Assembly: GCA_041690675.1 (NCBI GenBank) | Contig: JAWLGU010000013.1 | Location: forward strand, 1 to 64,000 | Reading direction: 5' to 3' | DNA from: UBA7803 sp041690675 | Lineage (GTDB): Bacteria; Pseudomonadota; Gammaproteobacteria; Pseudomonadales; Azotimanducaceae | DNA length: 64,000 bases | Part shown: piece after piece, positions 1 to 7,742 of the stretch | Layout: each line of letters opens with the position of its first letter | Numbering within the stretch: the stretch's first letter is position 1 | The notes under the pieces: model-generated | Told to the model about the DNA's origin: nothing | Database searches by the model: none | What the model saw: only the letters and a program-made list of their open reading frames with translations | Translations under genes and position numbers: made by a program

Positions 1-67
1 TGTGCGCCTCCAGTATGATCCGTAGCGATCCCAGGAAACTTATGGACCTTCAGGGCCTTTAGTCAAG

Positions 68-1735
68 ATGGCCAACGCGGTGCTGAGAGCTTTGACCGTT
101 CGGGACTTCGCCCTGGTGCAATCGTTAGACATCGCTTTCGCCGATGGGTTGACGGTGATCACCGGCGAATCCGGCGCCGGCAAATCCATTCTACTGGGGG
201 CTCTGGGGCTGGTGCTGGGGGAGCGCGCCGCCAGCGACACGGTACGTCCGGGAGCCCCCCGGGCGGACGTCACCGCGGAATTCGACCTCACCGGCTATCC
301 GGCTTCGCGTCGGCTCCTGGAGGAGCAGGCCCTGGCGGACCCGGACGCGTCGGGCCGCTGCCTGGTACGGCGGGTGGTGGGCGCCGACGGCCGCTCCCGG
401 GCGTTCATCAATGGCTCCCCGGTGACCCTGCAGGTGCTGCGGGGCCTGTGCGGCGAGCTCATCGACATCCACGGCCAGCACGAGAACCAGCGCCTCACGG
501 AGCCCGGCGTGCAGCTCGCCCTGCTCGACGACTTCGGCACCGACCCGGGGCTGCGCCGGACCTGCCGGGACAGCTTCCGCGCCTGGAAGCGCGCCGAGCG
601 GGAGGCGGCGGAGCTCGAGGAGCGCCTGGCCCAGCGTAGCGACCGGGCGAGCCTGCTGAACTACCAGCTCGAGGAGCTCGACGCCCTGGGTCTGGCCCCC
701 GGCGAGCTGGAAGCGGTAGAAGCCGAGCACAAGCGTCTCTCCCAGGCCCAGGATCTGCGCGCCGTGGTGTCGCAATGCCTCGAAGCCCTGGAGGAGGACG
801 CCACCGTGGGCAGGGCGCTGCGGCTGCTCGGCGCCCTGGACGACGCCCACGAGCGCCTCAGCGCGGCCCTGGGCGCGCTGCGTTCCATGGACGACCTGAT
901 GGGCGACGCCGTGCGCGACCTGCGCGCTTACCACGAATCCCTGGAACTGGATCCGGAACGCCTGGCCGAGCTCGACGGGCGGCTGTCGGCCATCCACCAG
1001 CTCGCCCGCAAGCACCGGGTGGCGCCGGAACGGCTGGCGGAGCACGCCGCGGCCCTGGCCGAGGAGCTCCAGGGCATCTCCACGGATCGAAGCGCGCTGG
1101 AGACGCTGCACGCCGCCGTCGCCAGCCAGCGCGCCGCGTTTCTCGAGCACGCGGGCAAGCTTTCCGAGCAGCGCCGGCGGGCGGCCGCGGACTTCGCCCG
1201 GGCCGTGAGCCGCTGCATGAACACCCTGGGCATCAAGGGCGGTGCCCTGTCGCTGGAGTTCCCCCCGGCGGAGTCGGAGACGGGCCTGGAGAACGTAGAG
1301 TTCCACGTCAAGACCAATCCCCGATACCCCGCGGGCCCGTTGACCCGAATCGCCTCGGGCGGGGAGCGGGCGCGCATCGGCCTGGCCATTCAGGTCGTGG
1401 CCGCGGAGAAGTCGGCCATGCCGTGCCTGGTGCTCGACGAAGCCGACGTGGGCGTGGGTGGCACCACCGCGGACGTGGTGGGGCGCCTGCTGCGGGCCCT
1501 GGCGGATCACACCCAGGTGATCTGCGTCACCCACGCGCCTCAGGTGGCGGCCCTGGGCCACAATCATCTGCGGGTGCGCAAGGACGAGCGGCAGGACACC
1601 CTCATCGATCCCCTGGCGGAGGACAGCCGCGTGGAGGAGCTGGCCCGCATGCTCGCCGGGGCGGACATCACGGAGAAGTCCCGGGAGTATGCCCGCGCCC
1701 TGCTGCACGAGGCCCAGGTCGAGCCGGTCTCCTGA
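68..1735 (+). CDS. recN: DNA repair protein RecN
   Basis: RecN is an SMC-like ATPase that acts early in recombinational repair of double-strand breaks. The 555-residue protein has the family's normal length. The N-terminal Walker A motif GESGAGKS lies at residues 33-40, a long coiled-coil-rich middle follows (about 150-350), and the C-terminal head carries the ABC signature ASGGERAR and a Walker B segment LVLDEAD near residue 456. It is followed by bamE, the order known from E. coli. The 67 bases before the start hold no gene. In enterobacteria recN is LexA-controlled, but no clear SOS box was recognised in the few upstream bases available. Confidence 0.97.
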   Translation: MANAVLRALTVRDFALVQSLDIAFADGLTVITGESGAGKSILLGALGLVLGERAASDTVRPGAPRADVTAEFDLTGYPASRRLLEEQALADPDASGRCLVRRVVGADGRSRAFINGSPVTLQVLRGLCGELIDIHGQHENQRLTEPGVQLALLDDFGTDPGLRRTCRDSFRAWKRAEREAAELEERLAQRSDRASLLNYQLEELDALGLAPGELEAVEAEHKRLSQAQDLRAVVSQCLEALEEDATVGRALRLLGALDDAHERLSAALGALRSMDDLMGDAVRDLRAYHESLELDPERLAELDGRLSAIHQLARKHRVAPERLAEHAAALAEELQGISTDRSALETLHAAVASQRAAFLEHAGKLSEQRRRAAADFARAVSRCMNTLGIKGGALSLEFPPAESETGLENVEFHVKTNPRYPAGPLTRIASGGERARIGLAIQVVAAEKSAMPCLVLDEADVGVGGTTADVVGRLLRALADHTQVICVTHAPQVAALGHNHLRVRKDERQDTLIDPLAEDSRVEELARMLAGADITEKSREYARALLHEAQVEPVS

Positions 1736-1820
1736 CGAACCCGCGGCCGTTCCGCGGGGCCTTCATTACCGTGAGGGTTACCTATACCATGCCCGCTTCT
1801 GCAACACCGACACCCATGCC

Positions 1821-2234
1821 ATGCGCGCCATCGCGACCCTGCTCTCGGCTCTCTGCCTGCTCACCCTCGCGGCCTGCAGCGTTCCGGGCCTGCCCCGAGT
1901 GCACAAGGTCACGGTGCAGCAGGGCAACGTCATCACCCAGGACATGATCGACCGCTTGAAGCCGGGCATGACCCGCAGCCAGGTGGCCTACCTCATGGGC
2001 GAGCCCGTCTACCGCAATCCCTTCAACGACGATCGCTGGGACTACATCTATACCCTGGAGATTCCGGGCTACTTCGAGACCCAACAGCAGGTGAGCCTGT
2101 ACTTCGAAGACGGGGTGCTCGCCTACTTCACCGGCGACTACGCCCCCACCTCCGCCAAGGACGACGAGACCCCGGCCGACGCTGCCCCCACCGCGGCCAC
2201 CCCTCCGCCGGATGGAGACGAGACGGAGAGCTGA
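1821..2234 (+). CDS. bamE: Outer membrane protein assembly factor BamE (SmpA/OmlA)
   Basis: BamE is the small lipoprotein of the BAM complex, which folds beta-barrel proteins into the outer membrane. The chosen start gives a lipoprotein signal MRAIATLLSALCLLTLAAC with the lipidated cysteine at residue 19. The mature part carries family hallmarks: a QGN..T segment, the LKPGMTRSQV helix, LMGEP, and a DRWDYIYT strand. After about residue 110 comes a low-complexity Pro/Ala/Asp/Glu tail that BamE does not need. An in-frame upstream extension is open but would bury the signal peptide, so the ATG at 1821 is preferred. Length is 137 residues. Confidence 0.95.
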   Translation: MRAIATLLSALCLLTLAACSVPGLPRVHKVTVQQGNVITQDMIDRLKPGMTRSQVAYLMGEPVYRNPFNDDRWDYIYTLEIPGYFETQQQVSLYFEDGVLAYFTGDYAPTSAKDDETPADAAPTAATPPPDGDETES

Positions 2235-2252
2235 CCCGGGATCCTGCGGCGA

Positions 2253-2561
2253 TCACCGGCGCCTCGATCGATCCAGGGCCGCCCGTTGCCGGCGCGCCTC
2301 CCTCGGGTCGAGATCTAGGGGCCGGTAGATCTCCACGCGATCGCCGGGCTGCAGCGGGTGGTCGCGCTCCACCCGATCGCCGAATACGCCGACGGCGGCC
2401 GTCGCCAGGTTTAGGGTATCGAACGGCGGATGCTCCGCTGCAGCACCCAAAGCGTCCGCTACGGTGGCACCGGCCGGCAACTCCACCCTCACCTGGTGCT
2501 GGACGTCCGGCAGCGCGTACACCACGTCCACCAGAAGGCGGCCCGGATCGCGCCCGCTCAC
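2253..2561 (-). CDS. rnfH: RnfH family ubiquitin-like protein
   Basis: This 102-residue protein has the beta-grasp fold signature of the RnfH (former UPF0125, RatB) family: a VDVVYALPDVQHQV strand, the ATVADAL helix and the GDRVEIYRPL segment near residue 80. The family's role is unclear; it was named from some rnf clusters and lies beside ratA in E. coli. The start overlaps the stop of the upstream ratA-like gene by 4 bases, so the two are almost certainly co-translated. The last 15 or so residues are basic (Arg-rich). Family assignment is firm, function is not. Confidence 0.9.
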   Translation of the reverse strand: MSGRDPGRLLVDVVYALPDVQHQVRVELPAGATVADALGAAAEHPPFDTLNLATAAVGVFGDRVERDHPLQPGDRVEIYRPLDLDPREARRQRAALDRSRRR

Positions 2562-3007
2562 CCACCCTCCAGCAGGTCACGGGCCCGCACGCAGAAGGCA
2601 TCAACCATATGATCCGCGGCCCGGGCGAAGACGCCCGAGAACGCGCTGCCCAGCAGGGCTCCGGCGCCCGAGAGCTCGAACGCGAGATCGAGCTCCACCT
2701 TGCAGCCCTCGTCCGAGCCCAGGCGCTTGAAGCGCCACTCGCCCTCGAAGGACTTGAACGGCCCGGATACCAGATGGAGCTCGATGCGCTCGTGGGGAAC
2801 GAGCACGTTGCGGGTGGTGAAGCGCAGGTGCATGCCCGCCTGAAACTCGAGCTCGAGCTCCGCCACCACCTCGTGGTCCCGACTCTCGAGCACTCGGGCG
2901 GCGCTGCAGCGGGGCAGGAACTCGGGATACCGCTCGACATCGCCGACGATGCCGAACACGGCCGCGGCGGGATAAGGCAACAACGCGGAGCGATGAACGA
3001 CCGGCAC
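2558..3007 (-). CDS. ratA: RatA-like START/SRPBCC protein (coenzyme Q-binding type)
   Basis: This 149-residue single-domain START/polyketide-cyclase protein is of the RatA/COQ10 family. It shows the N-terminal RSALLPYPAAAVF segment, the DVERYPEFLPRC motif, the central GPFKSFEGEWRF strand and a C-terminal amphipathic helix. E. coli RatA was reported to interfere with ribosome subunit association, while the mitochondrial homologue COQ10 binds ubiquinone; the sequence alone cannot decide between these roles. It forms a two-gene minus-strand unit with rnfH, opposite to bamE, and lies 9 bases beyond the stop of the transporter gene. Confidence 0.9.
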   Translation of the reverse strand: MPVVHRSALLPYPAAAVFGIVGDVERYPEFLPRCSAARVLESRDHEVVAELELEFQAGMHLRFTTRNVLVPHERIELHLVSGPFKSFEGEWRFKRLGSDEGCKVELDLAFELSGAGALLGSAFSGVFARAADHMVDAFCVRARDLLEGG

Positions 3008-3016
3008 CCGCGCGCG

Positions 3017-4378
3017 CTAGCCCAGCAGGGTCGCCAGAAAGACGGCCAGCACGCCCAGCGGGGCGACGATGCCGCACAGGAGCTTCCACGCCAGGTTCAC
3101 CCACTCCCGCTGCAGACCGAGCTGGGCACCGATCACGGTCTTGGGCAATCCCCAGGCGGCAAACAAGGCGATGAACAGGCCGCCGAGCGGCAGCATGATG
3201 TTCTGCGACACGTAGTCGACGAAGCCGAAGAAGGTGAGCTCGCCCACGAGGTGAGTGTCTTCCCAGACGTTGAACGACAGTACCGTACCCAGACCCAGCA
3301 CCCAGCTGATGACACCGAGACTCACCGCTACCCGGGAACGTTTGGCGTTGTAGTTCTCCACCAGATACGCCAGCGCCGGCTCGGCGATCGAGATGGCCGA
3401 GGTGATGGCCGCGAAGCTCACCAGGACGAAGAACAAGGTGCCGAACAGCGAGCCCAATGGCATCTGGCCGAACGCCAGCGGCACGGTCACGAACATGAGG
3501 CCCGGTCCCTGTCCCGGCTCCAAACCGTTGGCGAACACCACCGGGAAAATGGCCAGACCCGCAGCCACCGCCACCAAAGTATCCAGCACGGCGATGATGG
3601 TGACCGTGCTGGCGATGGACGCGGTGCTCGGCACGTAGGCGCCGTAGGCCATGATGGCGCCCATGCCGAGGCTCAAGGTGAAGAACGCCTGCCCCATCGC
3701 CACCAGAACCGTCTGCCCGCTTACGTCCTCCCAGTGGAATGCGAACAGGAAGTCCCATCCCTGCTGGAATCCCTCGGTGGTCACCGAGTAGCCGAGCAGC
3801 ACGAACAGCAGCACGAACAGCAGCGGCATGAACCAGCGGATGGCGGACTCGAGGCCGCGAATGACACCCCGGGCGATGATGAACACCGTGCCTGCCATGA
3901 ACAGGGTCTGCCAGAACACGAGCTGCCACGGGCTCGCCAGAAACTCGCCGAAGGTGGCCGCGGCGAACTCGCCGGTGGCGCCGGCCATCACCCCCTGGGC
4001 CATCTGCACGATGTAGAACAGCGCCCAACCGGCGATGACGGCGTAGTAGGAAAGGATCATGAACCCCGCCACCACACCCATCCAGCCGATGAGCACCCAG
4101 GCGGGGCTACGGTGGTGCTGCTGGACCAGCGAGCGCATGGTGTTGATGGGACTCTGCCGGCCTTCCCGGCCGATGAGCACCTCGGCCATCATGATCGGAA
4201 TGCCGACGAAGGCCACGCAGGCGAGATAAATGAGCACGAACGCTCCGCCGCCGTGCTCCCCGGTGATGTAGGGAAACTTCCAGATGTTGCCGAGGCCCAC
4301 CGCCGAGCCGGCGGCCGCCAACACGAACAGCCATCTGCTCGACCACATCCCATGCCGGGACTCGGTGCTTCCAGCCAT
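3017..4378 (-). CDS. Sodium-dependent transporter, SNF/NSS (LeuT-like) family
   Basis: This 453-residue inner-membrane symporter has roughly a dozen hydrophobic segments. The first helix carries the NSS signature AAAGSAVGLGNIWKFPY, including the unwound Gly-rich stretch that binds Na+ and substrate in LeuT. Bacterial members move amino acids or related small molecules with Na+; the substrate cannot be read from the sequence. It sits between ratA and smpB, which are usually adjacent and divergent in gammaproteobacteria, so it appears to be an insertion into an otherwise conserved block. It could be read through into ratA-rnfH, since the gap is only 9 bases. Confidence 0.93.
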   Translation of the reverse strand: MAGSTESRHGMWSSRWLFVLAAAGSAVGLGNIWKFPYITGEHGGGAFVLIYLACVAFVGIPIMMAEVLIGREGRQSPINTMRSLVQQHHRSPAWVLIGWMGVVAGFMILSYYAVIAGWALFYIVQMAQGVMAGATGEFAAATFGEFLASPWQLVFWQTLFMAGTVFIIARGVIRGLESAIRWFMPLLFVLLFVLLGYSVTTEGFQQGWDFLFAFHWEDVSGQTVLVAMGQAFFTLSLGMGAIMAYGAYVPSTASIASTVTIIAVLDTLVAVAAGLAIFPVVFANGLEPGQGPGLMFVTVPLAFGQMPLGSLFGTLFFVLVSFAAITSAISIAEPALAYLVENYNAKRSRVAVSLGVISWVLGLGTVLSFNVWEDTHLVGELTFFGFVDYVSQNIMLPLGGLFIALFAAWGLPKTVIGAQLGLQREWVNLAWKLLCGIVAPLGVLAVFLATLLG

Positions 4379-4452
4379 CGTCTCCCCTTTAGGGCCTGCC
4401 TCGTTGGCGGCGCATTTTGGCCCAACGGTATAACCGCCACAAGCTTCGCCCC

Positions 4453-4458
4453 TATAAT
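4453..4458 (+). promoter_or_regulatory. Candidate -10 element immediately before smpB
   Basis: A perfect TATAAT lies only 6 bases before the smpB ATG at 4465. If used, transcription would begin at or next to the start codon and give a leaderless or near-leaderless mRNA. No convincing -35 hexamer is visible at 16-18 bases upstream, so this is tentative. Confidence 0.4.
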
Positions 4459-4464
4459 CCGCGG

Positions 4465-4938
4465 ATGGCGAAAACGAAGGCCAAAAGCAACTCTCCCACC
4501 ATCGCGCTGAACAAGCGCGCGCGTCACGACTATCACCTGGAGGAACGCTTCGAAGCGGGCCTGGCGCTGGAAGGGTGGGAGGTGAAGAGTCTACGCGCCG
4601 GCAAGGCGCAGCTCGTGGATTCCTACGTGCTGATCAAGGACGGTGAGGCGTGGCTGCTGGGCGCCAACATCAGCCCGTTGGCGAGCGCCTCGACCCACGT
4701 CGTGCCCGATCCCCAGCGCACCCGCAAGCTGCTGCTGCACGCGCGGGAGATCGCCAAGATCCACGCCGCCACTCAGCAGAAGGGCTACACCTGCGTCGCC
4801 ACCGCCCTGTACTGGAAAGGCAACAAGGTCAAATGCGAGGTGGCGCTGGCCAAGGGCAAGAAGCAGCACGACAAGCGCGCCACCGAGAAAGCGCGGGAAT
4901 GGAGCCGGCAGAAAGAGCGGCTTCTGAAGAGTGGCTAG
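4465..4938 (+). CDS. smpB: SsrA-binding protein SmpB
   Basis: SmpB binds tmRNA and is essential for trans-translation, which rescues stalled ribosomes. The 157-residue protein is full length: the N-terminal IALNKRARHDYHLEE, the core FEAGLALEGWEVKSLRAGKA, and the basic C-terminal tail KGKKQHDKR...AREWSRQ that enters the mRNA channel. The ATG at 4465 matches the family start; an in-frame TTG at 4417 would add 16 unrelated residues. No ssrA gene was recognised nearby. It converges on ribH, with the stop codons 3 bases apart. Confidence 0.97.
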   Translation: MAKTKAKSNSPTIALNKRARHDYHLEERFEAGLALEGWEVKSLRAGKAQLVDSYVLIKDGEAWLLGANISPLASASTHVVPDPQRTRKLLLHAREIAKIHAATQQKGYTCVATALYWKGNKVKCEVALAKGKKQHDKRATEKAREWSRQKERLLKSG

Positions 4939-4954
4939 CGATCAGCTGATCGCT
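4937..4954. other. 18-bp perfect palindrome spanning both convergent stop codons
   Basis: AGCGATCAGCTGATCGCT is self-complementary. It overlaps the end of the smpB stop (4936-4938) and contains the ribH stop on the other strand (4942-4944). With no loop and no T-run it is not a classical terminator, but it could form a cruciform or a short hairpin ending either transcript. Confidence 0.5.
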
Positions 4955-5427
4955 TCCTTCCGCCACGCGATCATCTCCAGCGCCGCTACCGCCGCCTCGT
5001 AGCCCTTGTTGAACTCGTCGTCGCCGGCACGGGCCCTGGCGTGCTCGATGTCGAGCACCGGCAGCACCTCGACGATCACCGGCCGGCGGTACTGAAGGCT
5101 CACCGACCCCAGGCCCCGCATGCACTCCTGAGTAATCATCTCGAAGTGCAGGGTCTCGCCCTTGAGGATCACCCCGAAGCAGATGACGGCATCGATCTCG
5201 CGGTTCGTGTCCGCCGCCAGCAGGTCCGCTGCCGCCAGCGGCAGTTCCAGCGAGCCGGGTAAGGTGTGGCGCTCCACCCGCTGATAGCCCGCCTCCCGCA
5301 GCACCCCTTCGCAGGCCGCCGACATGCTGCCGACGATCTCCGGGTACCACTTGGACTGCAGCAGTGCGATACGTCCGGGCGCGGCGATGACGGGCAGGCT
5401 GCTGCGATCGACGACGGTCTTGGCCAT
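4942..5427 (-). CDS. ribH: 6,7-dimethyl-8-ribityllumazine synthase
   Basis: Lumazine synthase condenses ribityl-aminopyrimidinedione with dihydroxybutanone phosphate in the penultimate step of riboflavin synthesis. The 161-residue protein has the fold's landmarks: ALLQSKWYPEIV (substrate-binding loop, where most family members have S/F-N), LPGSLELPLAA, and the FGVILKGETLHFEMI segment with the catalytic histidine. The divergent first loop and the absence of ribD/ribE/ribBA neighbours resemble the stand-alone RibH2-type proteins, so a second copy in the usual rib operon may exist elsewhere. Assignment to the family is firm; the paralogue type is inferred. Confidence 0.9.
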   Translation of the reverse strand: MAKTVVDRSSLPVIAAPGRIALLQSKWYPEIVGSMSAACEGVLREAGYQRVERHTLPGSLELPLAAADLLAADTNREIDAVICFGVILKGETLHFEMITQECMRGLGSVSLQYRRPVIVEVLPVLDIEHARARAGDDEFNKGYEAAVAALEMIAWRKEAIS

Positions 5428-5520
5428 GGGACTCCCAACGATGACGGCTGAACGGGTTTCGGGGCGCTAGTGTAGCCGAGTCGGGTCGCGGCCGGTCCTC
5501 CCGGTGGTTAGAATCGGCTC

Positions 5521-6096
5521 ATGGCGAATTCCAGTCGCCCCAGCGCGCCGGCGGATTCCGGCCCGGCCTGGGCCAGCTGGCTCGGCATCGCGGCGGTGGT
5601 CCTGGGACTGCTGCTCGCGGCGGCACAAGCCACCGAGCTCATGAAGCAGGCGGTCATCGCCCACGCCGCGCCCGCCGCGGCCGGCGCCGCCGCGGCCGCA
5701 TGCCCGGCCGACGAGCTGGCGGAGGAAGGCCTGTCCGCAGGCGAATGCCTGCAACTGGTGAGCAACGTGCGCAACCTCACGGTGTCGGCCCCCGACTGGT
5801 TCCCCCCCTGGCAGATGGCGCTGTCCGCGGCGGGCTCTATGTTCGCCGTGCTGTCGGTGATCGCGGGCGTCGCGCTGCTGGACCGCAGAGCCTGGGCACC
5901 CGGTGCCGCAGCCGCCAGCTTCGCCGCCCTCACCGCCATCGATGCGGGCAGTTTCGTGGCCGTGCTCAACACCGGGCCCATCCTTCGCGACCTCTACCTG
6001 TGGCCGCTGCTGTCCTGGTTCGTCATCCACCTGATGATGACGGCGGCCGCCGTGGCCGCCCCGCAGATCAGCAGCGGCCGGAGTGCTCCGGCATGA
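5521..6096 (+). CDS. Small membrane protein of unknown function
   Basis: No family was recognised for this 191-residue protein. It has an N-terminal hydrophobic helix (about residues 19-40), an Ala-rich extracytoplasmic segment with two cysteines (about 61-79), and three further hydrophobic helices (about 98-120, 127-150, 155-180). Its stop overlaps the start of the cytochrome b561 gene by 4 bases (ATGA), so the two are translationally coupled. It may be a partner subunit or assembly aid for that cytochrome. A TTAGAAT element 7-13 bases before the ATG resembles a -10 box. Confidence 0.75.
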   Translation: MANSSRPSAPADSGPAWASWLGIAAVVLGLLLAAAQATELMKQAVIAHAAPAAAGAAAAACPADELAEEGLSAGECLQLVSNVRNLTVSAPDWFPPWQMALSAAGSMFAVLSVIAGVALLDRRAWAPGAAAASFAALTAIDAGSFVAVLNTGPILRDLYLWPLLSWFVIHLMMTAAAVAAPQISSGRSAPA

Positions 6097-6632
6097 GCGC
6101 CGGATACAGCGGCAGCGCGGTGATGCTGCACGGGCTGCTGGCGCTGTGCGTCTTCTTTCTGTTCGCCTCGAGCTGGTGGATGCTCGCCCTCCCCCTGCCG
6201 TCGGAGACCTTCACCTTCCGTCAGTTCCCGTTCCAGCTGCACAAGAACATCGGCATCAGCCTCGTCGGGGTGCTGGGCGTGCTGCTCTACGTGCGCTTCC
6301 GCCACCGGCCCGGCCCCCTGCCTTCCACCGGGATGCGGGGATGGATGCGCAGGCTGGCGGTGGCGGATCACGTGGTCCTCTACGGCCTGGTACTCGCCGC
6401 CTGCGTGACGGGCTACCTGTCGTCCTCCTACAGCGGCTGGGGCACCACCCTGTGGTGGGTACTCGACCTGCCCAACTGGGGTCACGAGAACGAGGAGCTC
6501 AACGTCTTCTATTCGGACCTGCACCTGTGGAGCTGCTGGGGTCTGCTGGCCGTCATCGCCGTGCACGTGAGCGGAGCCCTCCATCACGCCTTTCGCAACG
6601 ACGGCGTGGTGCGGCGAATGCTTCACCTGTAG
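6093..6632 (+). CDS. Cytochrome b/b561 family protein
   Basis: This 179-residue integral membrane protein has four hydrophobic helices and well-placed candidate heme-ligand histidines: H14 in helix 1 (VMLHGLLALC), H50 before helix 2 (QLHKNIGISL), H93 (ADHVVLYG), and H143/H156 in helix 4 (LHLWSCWGLLAVIAVHVSGALHH). This is the pattern of bacterial cytochrome b561, a diheme protein that passes electrons from quinol to periplasmic acceptors or superoxide. It is coupled to the upstream membrane protein by an ATGA overlap. Partner and physiological acceptor cannot be told. Confidence 0.85.
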   Translation: MSAGYSGSAVMLHGLLALCVFFLFASSWWMLALPLPSETFTFRQFPFQLHKNIGISLVGVLGVLLYVRFRHRPGPLPSTGMRGWMRRLAVADHVVLYGLVLAACVTGYLSSSYSGWGTTLWWVLDLPNWGHENEELNVFYSDLHLWSCWGLLAVIAVHVSGALHHAFRNDGVVRRMLHL

Positions 6633-6678
6633 CCCCTGCGCCCGCTACCATTCTGGCCATCCGGCAGCGGACTTCACC

Positions 6679-7503
6679 ATGAACCCACAGCGGCTTCACG
6701 CCCACCTTCAGGCCATCGAGCGCGACGGCTACACCATCATCGAGAACGCCATCGAGCCGGAGCTGGTGGAGGCGCTGAATGCGGCCCTGGAGCACCTCGA
6801 GACGGATCACGGCATCCGTCCGGGAGCGAACGCTTTCGAGGGGCACCACACCATCCGGATCTACAACCTGCTCGCCCGGGATGCGGTGTTCGAGCGGGTG
6901 CCCCTGCACCCGCAGGTGCTGCCGGTGGTGGAGGGGGTGCTCGACAAAGGCTGCCTGGTGTCCTCGCTGTCCTCCATTTCCATCGACCCCGGGGAAGGCG
7001 CTCAGCCGCTGCACGCCGACGATACCCTGCTCGACCTGCCCCGGCCGCACCCGCCCCTGGTCTGCAACTCCATGTGGGCGCTCACCGACTTCACTGCCGC
7101 CAACGGCGCCACCCGCATCGTCCCCGGCAGTCACCGCTGGGCCGAGAAGCCCACGTACGGCGCGGACCACCCGAGCATCCCGGCCGAGATGGCTCGAGGC
7201 AGCGTGCTGATCTGGAACGGCAGCCTCTGGCACGGCGGCGGCGCCAACGCAAGCAGCCGCCGCCGGGTGGGGATTGCCATGAATTACTGCGCCGGATTCA
7301 TCCGCCAGCAGGAGAACCAGCAGCTCGGCATTCCGGTGGATCGGGTGCGCGCATTTCCACCGCGCCTGCAGGAGCTGGTGGGCTACGGCACCTACAAGCA
7401 CCTCATCGGCCACATCGACAAGCAGAGCCCGGCCCAGGCGGTGCTGGGTCGCGATGACGGCTTCCGCACGGTGTGGGACCTGATCGAACCCGATCCCGCT
7501 TGA
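6679..7503 (+). CDS. Phytanoyl-CoA dioxygenase (PhyH) family protein
   Basis: This 274-residue non-heme Fe(II)/2-oxoglutarate-dependent oxygenase has the double-stranded beta-helix. The metal triad is visible: H112 and D114 in LHADD, and the distal histidine H185 in SLWHGGGAN. The pre-triad SSISIDPGEGAQP and the post-triad arginine pair (SSRRRVGIAMNY) fit 2-oxoglutarate binding. Bacterial members hydroxylate many small molecules, so the substrate is unknown. It lies 46 bases after cytochrome b561 and ends just before a sequencing gap. Confidence 0.9.
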   Translation: MNPQRLHAHLQAIERDGYTIIENAIEPELVEALNAALEHLETDHGIRPGANAFEGHHTIRIYNLLARDAVFERVPLHPQVLPVVEGVLDKGCLVSSLSSISIDPGEGAQPLHADDTLLDLPRPHPPLVCNSMWALTDFTAANGATRIVPGSHRWAEKPTYGADHPSIPAEMARGSVLIWNGSLWHGGGANASSRRRVGIAMNYCAGFIRQQENQQLGIPVDRVRAFPPRLQELVGYGTYKHLIGHIDKQSPAQAVLGRDDGFRTVWDLIEPDPA

Positions 7504-7518
7504 CCCCGGGAGGGGCCC

Positions 7519-7618
7519 NNNNNNNNNNNNNNNNNNNNNNNNNNNNNNNNNNNNNNNNNNNNNNNNNNNNNNNNNNNNNNNNNNNNNNNNNNNNNNNNNN
7601 NNNNNNNNNNNNNNNNNN
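7519..7618. other. Assembly gap of 100 N
   Basis: A run of exactly 100 undetermined bases, the usual placeholder for a scaffold join of unknown size. The flanks show no shared sequence, so genes may be missing here. The 124 bases after the gap up to the next start hold no gene. Confidence 0.98.
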
Positions 7619-7742
7619 CGCCATCTGGCCTGCCCGCGGCCAACCCGTGGCACGAACCCTGCAGCCTCCGCGCTTCGCCGGCGGGCGCCCGCTGCGCTCG
7701 GCCAGCCATGGATTTCGGCAGTAACCATGTCAAGGAGGGCCC

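Noticed and set aside
191..1708. Minus-strand open frame of 505 codons within recN
   Set aside because: Antisense shadow of recN with biased composition and no similarity.
2609..4510. Long plus-strand open frame of 633 codons
   Set aside because: It is antisense to ratA and the symporter, is rich in His/Arg/Gln/Glu as expected of a GC-rich antisense frame, and has no family motif.
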